NCBI RefSeq assembly: GCF_000576635.1
Contig: NZ_AVFL01000003.1
Location: 62,001-126,000 of the forward strand
DNA length: 64,000 bases
DNA from: Skermanella stibiiresistens SB22
Lineage (GTDB): Bacteria > Pseudomonadota > Alphaproteobacteria > Azospirillales > Azospirillaceae
Direction of reading: 5' to 3'
Positions 6,489-14,337 of the stretch are shown one piece after another; the first letter of the stretch is position 1; each line of letters opens with the position of its first letter. The translations under genes were made by a program, and so were the position numbers. A model generated the notes under the pieces. The model was not told where the DNA came from, made no database searches, and saw nothing but the letters and a program-made list of their open reading frames with translations.

Positions 6489-8389
6489 TGGCCTTCCAAG
6501 CCCTGTGGCCGGAGGAACGGCCCCATCTGGTCGTGGTCGGCAACGGCATGGCCGCCATCCGCACCGTCGAGGACGTGCTGGCGGCTGCCCCCGACCTGTA
6601 CCGCGTCACCGTGTTCGGCGCCGAACCGCATGGGCATTACAACCGCATCCTGCTGTCGTCGGTGCTGGCCGGCGACGCGGCGGTGACGGAGATCGTCACC
6701 CATCCGCCCGCGTGGTACGCCCGCAATGGCATCACCCTGCACACCGGTGACCGCGTGACGGCGATCGACCCGGTGGGCGGGACCGTCCGGTCCGCCAGCG
6801 GGCGCGAGTTGGCTTGGGACCGCCTGATCCTCGCCACCGGGGCGGTTCCAGTGGTGCCGGACATCCCCGGCGGCGGACTTGAGGGGGTGAGGACCTTCCG
6901 GGACATCGGCGACGTCGAGCGGATGATCGAGGCGTCGGAGCGTCACCGGCGCGCCGTCGTGATCGGCGGCGGCGTGCTGGGGCTGGAGGCGGCCTGGGGC
7001 TTGCGGCGGCGGGGCATGGAGGTGTCGGTCGTCCATCTGATGCCGTCGCTGATGGAGCGTCAGCTGGACGACACCGCCGCCGGTCTGCTGCTGCGGGAAC
7101 TGGATGGGCGCGGCATCGGCTGCGTCACGGGCAGCCAAGCGGTGGCGCTGACCGGGGAGGAGCGCGTTACCGGCGTCCTGCTGTCCGACGGCCGCCGGAT
7201 CGAGGCGGACCTGGTGGTCTTCACCGTCGGCATCCGGCCCGAGACCACGCTGGCGCGGGCGGCCGGGCTGGCGGTGGGGCGTGGCGTCCTGGTTGGCGAC
7301 GACATGCGGACGTCGCACCCCGGCATCTACGCCGTCGGCGAATGCGTCGAGCATGACGGCCAGTGCTTCGGACTGGTGGCGCCCTTGTGGGACATGGCGG
7401 GCGCGCTGGCCGACCAGTTGACCGACGCCCCGGTGAAGCGCCGCTTCGCGCCGCCGATCGTCCCGACCAGCCTCAAGATCCCCGGCATCGACATCTTCTC
7501 CGCAGGCCGCATCCAGGCGGCCAACGACGCCGAGCGGGAGATCGTCCACCACGATCCCGCCAACCGCGTCTATCGGAAGCTGGTGCTGTGCGAAGGCCGG
7601 GTGGTCGGCGCGGTGCTCTATGGCGACCTGTGCGGCAGCGGGCGGTTCCTGGGCTGGATGCGGGACGGGACAGATCTGGGGGCTGGCCTGGATCTCCTGG
7701 CACCTGATGAGGGGAGCGACGGCGAGGTGGTCTGTCACTGCCATGATGTCACGAGGGGTGCCATCACCGCCGCGGTCGAGGCCCACGGTCTGACCACGCT
7801 CGAACAGGTTGGATGCCGCACTCGGGCCGGCACGGGATGCGGTCAATGCCGGGGAGCGGTGACGCGCGTCCTGGCCGACGCCGCCGGTACCGCCGATGGG
7901 GCGAAGGCGGTGGATGCCGCGACCCGGCGGGCGGCGCGGATGCGCTTGGGCTTCCGGGTGTGGCACCACGCCAACGCGGCGCTGATGGCGGTGCTGCTGC
8001 TGACGGGGATCTCCCTGCACTTTCCCGGCACGCCGGTGGCCGTGGTCGAGTTCGGCTGGTCGCACCGGCTGCATGAATGGTCGGGTCTGGCGCTGTGCGG
8101 CGCCTACGCCGTCTTCCTCGGGCTGTGCCTGGTGTTCCGCCGCAAGTTCGGGGCCGACGCGCAAGGCGCCGCCATGTTCGTGGCGTTTCCCCTGGTCGTG
8201 GCGAGCGGCCTGACCTTCCTGTGGCCGGGGCTGCTGCCCGACCGCGCCTGGAGCGTCAGCGCGCTGGTGCCGGTGGCGGTGGCGCACAGCCTGCTGGCGG
8301 TGTCGGTCGTGATGTTCCTGATCCAGCACCTGAGCCACGCCCCCTGGGCATGGTGGCGGAAACGCGGGTCGCGGCGTCGAGCGCTGTAG
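6488..8389 (+). CDS. FAD oxidoreductase - [2Fe-2S] - cytochrome b561-like membrane fusion
   Basis: This 633-residue three-part protein starts with a NirB/rubredoxin-reductase-like flavoprotein at residues 10-400. It has the FAD-binding VVVGNGMAA, a second dinucleotide-binding VVIGGGVLGLEAA and a GIYAVGECVEH motif. Residues about 415-460 form a BFD-like [2Fe-2S] domain with CxC-32 residues-CxxC (CHC...CGQC). From about 485 four hydrophobic helices follow with His in helices 1, 2 and 4 (WHH, HRLHEW, QHLSH), as in cytochrome b561/formate dehydrogenase gamma-type domains. NirB's sirohaem and 4Fe-4S domains are absent, so this is not a nitrite reductase. It probably couples cytoplasmic NAD(P)H to quinone or periplasmic haems. 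The ATG at 6488 follows translational coupling; the longer upstream reading is a shadow. Confidence 0.85.
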   Translation: MAFQALWPEERPHLVVVGNGMAAIRTVEDVLAAAPDLYRVTVFGAEPHGHYNRILLSSVLAGDAAVTEIVTHPPAWYARNGITLHTGDRVTAIDPVGGTVRSASGRELAWDRLILATGAVPVVPDIPGGGLEGVRTFRDIGDVERMIEASERHRRAVVIGGGVLGLEAAWGLRRRGMEVSVVHLMPSLMERQLDDTAAGLLLRELDGRGIGCVTGSQAVALTGEERVTGVLLSDGRRIEADLVVFTVGIRPETTLARAAGLAVGRGVLVGDDMRTSHPGIYAVGECVEHDGQCFGLVAPLWDMAGALADQLTDAPVKRRFAPPIVPTSLKIPGIDIFSAGRIQAANDAEREIVHHDPANRVYRKLVLCEGRVVGAVLYGDLCGSGRFLGWMRDGTDLGAGLDLLAPDEGSDGEVVCHCHDVTRGAITAAVEAHGLTTLEQVGCRTRAGTGCGQCRGAVTRVLADAAGTADGAKAVDAATRRAARMRLGFRVWHHANAALMAVLLLTGISLHFPGTPVAVVEFGWSHRLHEWSGLALCGAYAVFLGLCLVFRRKFGADAQGAAMFVAFPLVVASGLTFLWPGLLPDRAWSVSALVPVAVAHSLLAVSVVMFLIQHLSHAPWAWWRKRGSRRRAL

Positions 8390-8417
8390 GATTATTTTCT
8401 TTATTGGGGGATCACGG

Positions 8418-9377
8418 ATGAGATTGGTTTTGTTATTGGGTGGCGTCCTGGCGGTGGCGGTGGCGCCGCCGGCTTGGGCGGTGGATTGGTCGAAGGTGCC
8501 CGGCCGCGACGTGGTGATGTTCTATCCCGGCCAGACCTCGTGGGAATGGAACCTGACCGAGGCGGACCACAGCGCCGCCGCCAAGTTCAAGGCCGGCAAG
8601 AACTGCATCGAGTGCCACAAGGGCGAGGAGAAGACGCAAGGGGCGCTACTGGCTTCCGGCAAGAAGGCCGAGCCGGCGCCGATCCCGTCGTTCCCCGGCC
8701 ACGTCGCCGCGAACGTGCGCTTCGCCTACGACGACGACAAGCTGCTGGTGCGCCTCGAGTTCGCCGAGCCGGCCGTGCCCGACGCCAAGATGGACCCCGA
8801 CTTCGCGACCAAGGTCGCGGTGATCCTGAACGACGCGGCGGTGCCGGAAGGCGTGCGGGCGGGCTGCTGGGCCAGTTGCCACGAGGACAACGCCTCAATG
8901 CCAGCGGCGGGTGGGCCGGCGGCAGGGACGTCCACCCGGACCAAATACCTGATGAAGACCCGCGCCAAGCTGAGCCGTCAGGGCGGCGGCGACACGCTGA
9001 AGCCGGCCGAGGATCTGACCCGGCTATTGGAGGCGGGCTACGCGCAGGAATGGTGGCAGGTCAAGCTGAACCCGGGATCGCCGCCCCAGATCGCCGACGG
9101 CATCATCTTCGACACGCGGCGGGACATGAAACCGGCGATCGTCGCCAGCGAGGCCAGCTTCGCCAAGGGGATCTGGACCGTGGTGCTGAGCCGGCCGCTG
9201 AAGGCGGCAGCTCCCTACAAGACGCTGGCGCCTGGAACGACCTACACGATCGGCTTCAGCGTCCATGTCGGCCACACCGCCAAGCGGTTCCACCACACCT
9301 CGTATGAATACACCTTGGCCCTGGGTCAGGGAACGTCGGGTCAAGGTGCGGCGGACTTCGTGGCGGTGAGGCAATGA
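8418..9377 (+). CDS. Periplasmic di-haem cytochrome with ethylbenzene-dehydrogenase-type domain
   Basis: This 319-residue protein has a signal peptide ending at AWA (residue 21). It has one canonical haem site CIECH (63-67) and one spaced by three residues, CWASCH (150-155). The remainder (NVRFAYDDDKLLVRLEF...DGIIFDTRRDMKP...WTVVLSRPL...TYTIGFSVHVGHTAKRFHHTSYEYTLAL) is the beta-sandwich haem-binding domain found in ethylbenzene dehydrogenase gamma subunits and DMSO-reductase-type cytochromes. That family often carries GCWxxCH before an acidic residue, so the unusual spacing is probably genuine. It is likely a soluble periplasmic shuttle between the inner-membrane components and the decahaem protein. 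A GGGGGAT box precedes the ATG. The stop overlaps the next start by 4 bp (ATGA). Confidence 0.82.
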   Translation: MRLVLLLGGVLAVAVAPPAWAVDWSKVPGRDVVMFYPGQTSWEWNLTEADHSAAAKFKAGKNCIECHKGEEKTQGALLASGKKAEPAPIPSFPGHVAANVRFAYDDDKLLVRLEFAEPAVPDAKMDPDFATKVAVILNDAAVPEGVRAGCWASCHEDNASMPAAGGPAAGTSTRTKYLMKTRAKLSRQGGGDTLKPAEDLTRLLEAGYAQEWWQVKLNPGSPPQIADGIIFDTRRDMKPAIVASEASFAKGIWTVVLSRPLKAAAPYKTLAPGTTYTIGFSVHVGHTAKRFHHTSYEYTLALGQGTSGQGAADFVAVRQ

Positions 9378-10423
9378 CGCCCGGCGCGATCGTCACACTG
9401 GGGAGGATCCGCGCCGCCGTGGCGGTGATGGGTTTCCTGCTCCTGGCCTTGGCCGCGGGGGAGGGCCGGGCCGAGAACGGCGTCGTTCAAAACCCTTGGG
9501 ACATCAACTGGACCCAGGCGCCGGGCTGGCCGCAGATGGCGGAGACGCCGGCCGCCGAGACGCCCCGCTGGGCGGAGAACGGCGAGCAGACCTGCATCAA
9601 GTGCCATGACGAGCAACGCGACCGCACGGTCCTGTTCACCGCCCATGGCGTTCGGGGCGACGACAGGACTCCGATGGGCCAGCACGCCTGCGAGAGCTGC
9701 CACGGCGCCAGTCCGGCGCACAACAACGCCCGTCCGCCGAAGGGCGAGAAGCGGCCTCCGGTCGATGTCGTGTTCAAGGGGGAGTTCATCTCGCCCGTCG
9801 AGAAGCGCGGCGAGGTCTGCGCCACCTGCCACAGGGGCGGCGAGCACATCAACTGGCCGGGCAGCCAGCATCAGGCCAACGACGTCGCCTGCACCGACTG
9901 CCACACCAACCATGTCGCCAAGGACCCCGTGCTGAGCAAGAAGACCGAGGCGCAGGTCTGTTTCGGCTGCCACGCCGAACAACGGTCCGAGAGCTTCCAG
10001 TTCTCCCACCATCCCGTGCGCGAGGGCAAGGTCGGGTGCAGCGACTGCCACAACACCCATGGGTCCGGCGGGCAATCGTTGCTGAAGGAGTTCACCGTCA
10101 ACGAGGTTTGCTACACCTGCCACGCCGAGCAGCGCGGACCCTTCCTGTGGGAGCACCAGCCGGTGCGCGAGGACTGCGGCAGTTGCCACCAGCCCCACGG
10201 CTCGACCCAAAGCTCGCTGCTCAAGATGCGCTCGCCGTTCCTGTGCCAGACCTGCCACCAGAACAGCAGGGCCGGTCACGAGGGCTTGGTTTCCGGAGGC
10301 AAGCAGCTGCCGGGGATGGGCAATCCTGCCCAGTACAACATGCTTTTGGCCCGGGGTTGCCAGACCTGCCACATGAAGGTGCATGGCTCCAACGCGCCGT
10401 CAGGCGGCATGCTCACGCACTGA
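9374..10423 (+). CDS. Decahaem c-type cytochrome, MtrA/DmsE family
   Basis: The protein has 349 residues, a signal peptide ending near GRA (residue 33) and exactly ten CxxCH motifs (CIKCH, CESCH, CATCH, CTDCH, CFGCH, CSDCH, CYTCH, CGSCH, CQTCH, CQTCH). The length, the haem number and the repeated VCxxCHxEQR...CxxCHNTHGS pattern match the MtrA, PioA and DmsE periplasmic decahaem cytochromes. In MtrAB/PioAB complexes this protein sits inside the outer-membrane barrel and conducts electrons across it. The MtrB-like gene follows directly, which is the expected partner. The 4 bp overlap with the preceding gene indicates tight co-translation. Confidence 0.93.
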   Translation: MTPGAIVTLGRIRAAVAVMGFLLLALAAGEGRAENGVVQNPWDINWTQAPGWPQMAETPAAETPRWAENGEQTCIKCHDEQRDRTVLFTAHGVRGDDRTPMGQHACESCHGASPAHNNARPPKGEKRPPVDVVFKGEFISPVEKRGEVCATCHRGGEHINWPGSQHQANDVACTDCHTNHVAKDPVLSKKTEAQVCFGCHAEQRSESFQFSHHPVREGKVGCSDCHNTHGSGGQSLLKEFTVNEVCYTCHAEQRGPFLWEHQPVREDCGSCHQPHGSTQSSLLKMRSPFLCQTCHQNSRAGHEGLVSGGKQLPGMGNPAQYNMLLARGCQTCHMKVHGSNAPSGGMLTH

Positions 10424-10497
10424 CCCGGCCCCCGATTTCAATTTGAACGTGAATGACTTTCATCAACGGCCCCATGGGTGCGGCTGGGAGAGATCGA

Positions 10498-12711
10498 ATG
10501 AGCGAAAAGACTTTATTGAGCGTGGCTCTCGCCGCCATTTGCCTGTGCCCGCTGATCGCCTCGGCGGAGGAGGACGGCGGTTTCGATCTCGACGGCCCCG
10601 CCGCCGCGACCCCGGCCAGCAAGCCGGTGCTGGTCAACGAGGCCGGCGTCGGGGTGGGTGGCCAGACGGGAGGCGTCGGGCGCTTCGGCCGCTATTCCGG
10701 GGGTCCGGAGGATGGTCCGTTCGGCTCGGCCTGGTTCCGGACGCGACAGCGGGCGACCGGCAAGGATGACGGCACCTTCTTCTTCGAGGCGGAGGGCGAT
10801 GACCTGACGGTCGGCCGGCAGCGGGTGCTGGCCGACCCGACGCTGAGCTTCCGCGCCGGCGAGCAGGGTGTCTGGGACGGCAGGGTGAGCTATGAGGGCA
10901 TCGCCTTCCGGGAGGCGGCCGACTACCACACGCTGTTCGGCTCGGGCGGCGAGCTGCTGAACGGGCTGACGCCCCGCTCGATCAACACGACGGCCTCCAA
11001 CGCGGCGGGCGCCGCCCGCGTCAACAAGTACCTGTCGACCGTCGATATCGGGACGCGGCGCAAACGGCTGGACGGCGAGTTCCGTCTGTTCGACGTCGCG
11101 GGCTGGACGCCGTCCGCCAAGGTGGAGCACGAGCACAAGGAAGGGACCAAGATCAACTCGCTGTTCTTCTACAACGCCAACGTCTTCGCCTCGATCCCGG
11201 AGCCGGTCAGCTACGACACCGACCGCCTGACCGTGATGACCGACTACGCCACCAGCAAGGTGCAGGCCCGGCTGAGCTATGTCTTCTCCAGCTTCACCAA
11301 CAATCAGGCGTCGTTCAAGACGGTGACGCCGTTCAACGCGGCCACCATCCCGGGCTATCAGGCGTCGGAACTGTCGCTGCCGCCGAGCAACCAGGAACAC
11401 CGCGTCAAGGCGCAGTTCGGCTTCTCGCCGCTGGCGTCGACCCACATCGCGACCAACCTGAGCTATGGCCTGCAGCTTCAGAACGAGGCCTTCACCGGCA
11501 GGATCTACGAGCGCACGCCGAAGCTGACGGACAGCGCCTATGACGGCCTGATCACGACGATGTACGGCAATGTCACGCTGACCTCGCGGCCCTGGACCGA
11601 CTGGAATTTCCGCGCCGCCTACACCTTCGACGACCGCGACAACGATTCCGCCGCCTACAAGCAGCCGCCGCCGTATCGGGCCGATGGCACAGCGGCCTTC
11701 AACGGCAGCGTCGGCGTCCAGTACAATCGGCCCTACTCGTTCCGCAACCAGCGGGCCGACCTGGAGGCGGGCTACAGGCTGACGCGATCGACCAAGGCGA
11801 CGCTGGACTATGGCTACTCCGTCAAGGAGCGCGACTACTCCGTCACCGACAGGAACCGGGAGATCACCACCGGCGGCCGGCTGAACTCCACCCTGGCGGA
11901 CGGTGTCATCGGATCGCTGGGCTACTCGCACGCCACCCGCCAAGCGACCGAGTACGACGGCAACGCCGGCTGGGCCAGCCTGGGCCGCAACCTGACGGGC
12001 AACAACTCCGAAAAAGATCTCCGGATGTACACCTACGCCGCGCGCGAGCGCGACGAGATCAAGTCCACCCTCACCTGGGACGCGGGGCCCGGCCTATCGG
12101 TCGGCGCCACCGGGCGGCTGATCAAGGACGAGTTCCCCGACACCTTTTTCGGCGTCACGGAGAACAAGGCGGCCTCGATCGGCCCCGACATCACCTTCAC
12201 GCCGATGAAGGGCATGACCGCCCACCTCTATTACACCTACCAAACCAACTTCACCGACATGGTGGTGGCGAACCCGCAGAACGGCAACTCCGTCAATTGG
12301 CGGCTGCGGAACACCGACACCGTCCAGACCGTGGGATTCCACACGGACTGGCAGGTCACCGACCGGCTGAAGCTCCAGCTGGAGGACAACCTGTCCTATG
12401 GCAACACCGCGTTCGAGGAAGCGAGCTGGGCGCGCGGCACCGGCGCCACCAGCGCCGCCAACTCCGCGACCAGCCTGCCCGACAACAAGTCGATCATCAA
12501 CAGCCTAAGGGTCACGGGCGAGTACGGCGTCACCGACAACATGTATGTCGGCGTCGTCGGGCTGTGGGAGCGGTTCGTCGGCGAGGATTACCTGAACTGG
12601 CAGGCGGCATCGTCCAGCGCCAACCAGACCGGCACGGCGGTGCTCGGCGCCGAGGGCAGCGGCACCTACTCCGCCCACGTCATCATGGCGACCGCCCGTG
12701 TCGTCTGGTGA
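10498..12711 (+). CDS. MtrB/PioB family outer-membrane beta-barrel of the electron conduit
   Basis: This 737-residue protein has a signal peptide (MSEKTLLSVALAAICLCPLIASA) and a Gly/Asp-rich mature start. It is followed by long alternating polar/aromatic strands with periplasmic turns, for example FEAEGDDLTVGRQRVLADPTLSFRAG, and ends in ATARVVW, an aromatic C-terminal residue as needed for barrel insertion. The size and the position directly after an MtrA-type decahaem cytochrome identify it as the MtrB/PioB/DmsF porin that sheathes the cytochrome. The mature N-terminus has no CxxC, unlike gammaproteobacterial MtrB. The ATG at 10,498 has a GGGAGA box; an in-frame ATG at 10,453 would put 15 polar residues before the signal peptide. 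No extracellular MtrC/OmcA-type cytochrome gene follows. Confidence 0.9.
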   Translation: MSEKTLLSVALAAICLCPLIASAEEDGGFDLDGPAAATPASKPVLVNEAGVGVGGQTGGVGRFGRYSGGPEDGPFGSAWFRTRQRATGKDDGTFFFEAEGDDLTVGRQRVLADPTLSFRAGEQGVWDGRVSYEGIAFREAADYHTLFGSGGELLNGLTPRSINTTASNAAGAARVNKYLSTVDIGTRRKRLDGEFRLFDVAGWTPSAKVEHEHKEGTKINSLFFYNANVFASIPEPVSYDTDRLTVMTDYATSKVQARLSYVFSSFTNNQASFKTVTPFNAATIPGYQASELSLPPSNQEHRVKAQFGFSPLASTHIATNLSYGLQLQNEAFTGRIYERTPKLTDSAYDGLITTMYGNVTLTSRPWTDWNFRAAYTFDDRDNDSAAYKQPPPYRADGTAAFNGSVGVQYNRPYSFRNQRADLEAGYRLTRSTKATLDYGYSVKERDYSVTDRNREITTGGRLNSTLADGVIGSLGYSHATRQATEYDGNAGWASLGRNLTGNNSEKDLRMYTYAARERDEIKSTLTWDAGPGLSVGATGRLIKDEFPDTFFGVTENKAASIGPDITFTPMKGMTAHLYYTYQTNFTDMVVANPQNGNSVNWRLRNTDTVQTVGFHTDWQVTDRLKLQLEDNLSYGNTAFEEASWARGTGATSAANSATSLPDNKSIINSLRVTGEYGVTDNMYVGVVGLWERFVGEDYLNWQAASSSANQTGTAVLGAEGSGTYSAHVIMATARVVW

Positions 12712-12732
12712 GGCGGGATTGGCCGAACCGGC

Positions 12733-13521
12733 TCAGTCCCGGTAGTCGGGGTTGAGCCGGTCGAGCTTCCGGAGCAGCGCCGGCCACATCCGCGTTCCCT
12801 TGGGAATGGCGCCGGCCTCGAATTGGGTGGCGGCGTGGGCCACCAGCGGTTCGGGCGGAACCGCCAGCTCGGCACCCGTTTGCATCACCGCGACCTGGAT
12901 ACGGCAGCTCATCTCCAGGTAATACATGTGGTAGAAGGCCTCCGCCACCGTGCGGCCGACCGTCAGCAAGCCATGGTTCGCCAGGATCATCGCGGGCTTG
13001 CCGCCGAGATCGCGGGCGAGGCGGTCGCGTTCCGACAGGTCGAGCGCCACGCCCTCGTAGGCGTGGTAGGCGACGTCATTGTAAAATTCCATGCTCATCT
13101 GATTGAGCATCAAGAGCGGGCTCTTGAGGGCCGCGACCGTCATCCCGGCCAGGGTGTGGGTGTGCATGACGCAGAGCGCGTCCGGCCTGGACATGTGGAT
13201 CGCGGAATGGATGGTGAAGCCCGCCGGGTTGACCCGCTGGTTCTGGTCCTCCGCGAGGCCGGGCTCGGCTAAATGACCATCCAGGTCAACCGTGACGAGG
13301 TCGCTGGCCCGGATCTCGTCGAAGGTCATGCCGTAGGGGTTGATCAGGAAGCGATGCCCCTCCCCCGGCAGCCGCACGGACGTGTGGGTGTAGATCATGT
13401 CGTCCATGCCGTAATGGGCCAGCAGCCGGTAGCCGGCCGCCAAGTCGATCCGCAGTTGCCGTTCGTCCGGTTGTCGCATCATGTCGGTGCCATTTCCGAT
13501 GTTGGGGGCTGGTTGGGTCAT
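12733..13521 (-). CDS. Class II aldolase/adducin family protein
   Basis: This 262-residue protein carries the family zinc site: HTHT at about residue 130 and a third His in the C-terminal YHMYYLE segment. The family blocks THTSVRLPGEGHRFLINPYGMTFDEI and ILANHGLLTVG are also present. Members act on sugar phosphates (fuculose or ribulose phosphate) or as decarboxylases and demethylases; nothing fixes the substrate here. Its ATG overlaps the stop of the upstream MBL-fold hydrolase by 4 bp, so both belong to the minus-strand operon that begins at the TetR gene. It ends convergently 21 bp from the MtrB-like gene, with no obvious terminator between. Confidence 0.85.
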   Translation of the reverse strand: MTQPAPNIGNGTDMMRQPDERQLRIDLAAGYRLLAHYGMDDMIYTHTSVRLPGEGHRFLINPYGMTFDEIRASDLVTVDLDGHLAEPGLAEDQNQRVNPAGFTIHSAIHMSRPDALCVMHTHTLAGMTVAALKSPLLMLNQMSMEFYNDVAYHAYEGVALDLSERDRLARDLGGKPAMILANHGLLTVGRTVAEAFYHMYYLEMSCRIQVAVMQTGAELAVPPEPLVAHAATQFEAGAIPKGTRMWPALLRKLDRLNPDYRD

Positions 13522-14300
13522 TGCCGCCCGGCAATGTAGTGGGAGGCGATCTCCCGCATCCGGTCGCCGCCGAACTCGCCGCGGTGACCGCCATGGACGA
13601 GGCGGACCGGCAGGTCGATCAGGCGGCGCATGGTCTCCACATAATCCCCTATGCTGGAGCCAGGCAAGTCATCGATCAGGATGCCGTCGTAGATGACGTC
13701 GCCGGCGAACAGCGTTCCCGTGCCCTGTTCCCATAAGGCGATGCCGCCCGGCGAGTGTCCGGGCAGGTGGAGCACCTGGAACTGGCGGTCGCCGATGTCG
13801 ACCTCGTCACCCTCCCCCACCAGCCGCGTCGGCTCGACCCCTTCGGACCGGCAGCCGGCGATGTCGAAGCCGGGCCACGGCACCGCGTCCACCAGCAGTC
13901 CGCCGGTGTCGAACCCGGCCTCGGCCAGCCCGCGCAGGGTGTCGGGGTCGAACTGGTCGAAGGTCAGGCTGCCGACATCGGCGGTGGTCCGGAGCGTCTC
14001 GGCCTCCGCCGGGTGGACCAGGATCTCGGCGTCGCGGAACTCCGGGTGGCCGCCCCGGTGATCGACATGGGCGTGGGTGGTGAACAGCACCAGTGGCTTG
14101 TCGATCAGCGGCGCGATGGCGTCGCGCAATCGGCCGACGCCCATGCCGCTGTCGATCAGGAGATCGCGCGCCGAGCCCTTGACCAGATGGCAATTGGCCC
14201 GGACCAGCCGGTGGCAATGGGGTTCGGTGATCCGGTGGACGCCGGGTTCGACCTCCTCGATCGTGAACCAGGGATCGGCCACCGGCGGCGTTCCGGTCAT
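13518..14300 (-). CDS. MBL-fold metallo-hydrolase
   Basis: This 260-residue metallo-beta-lactamase fold enzyme has the di-zinc motif THAHVDHRGG (HxHxDH) near residues 85-94. A second His lies in VLHLPGHSPGG, the bridging Asp in LFAGDVIYDG and the last His in RLVHGGH. The closest pattern is the glyoxalase II-like/quorum-lactonase-like group, so hydrolysis of a thioester or lactone is plausible. The ATG at 14,300 has an AAGGAA box, which I prefer to an in-frame ATG at 14,330. It lies 38 bp after the PotD-like binding protein and overlaps the class II aldolase gene by 4 bp, implying a shared transcript. Confidence 0.85.
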   Translation of the reverse strand: MTGTPPVADPWFTIEEVEPGVHRITEPHCHRLVRANCHLVKGSARDLLIDSGMGVGRLRDAIAPLIDKPLVLFTTHAHVDHRGGHPEFRDAEILVHPAEAETLRTTADVGSLTFDQFDPDTLRGLAEAGFDTGGLLVDAVPWPGFDIAGCRSEGVEPTRLVGEGDEVDIGDRQFQVLHLPGHSPGGIALWEQGTGTLFAGDVIYDGILIDDLPGSSIGDYVETMRRLIDLPVRLVHGGHRGEFGGDRMREIASHYIAGRQ

Positions 14301-14337
14301 CGCGGTTTCCTTCAGGGGGGATGAATTCAAACGGGCG

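Noticed and set aside
6356-8338. Long antisense frame opposite the FAD/b561 fusion gene
   Set aside because: Low-complexity His/Gln/Arg-rich translation without domain; the plus-strand frame carries the FAD, 2Fe-2S and membrane motifs.
9374-12711. DMSO reductase locus (DmsEF) as an alternative reading of MtrA/MtrB
   Set aside because: No DmsA/DmsB molybdoenzyme genes lie in or beside the operon, and the upstream cytochromes and flavoprotein do not fit.
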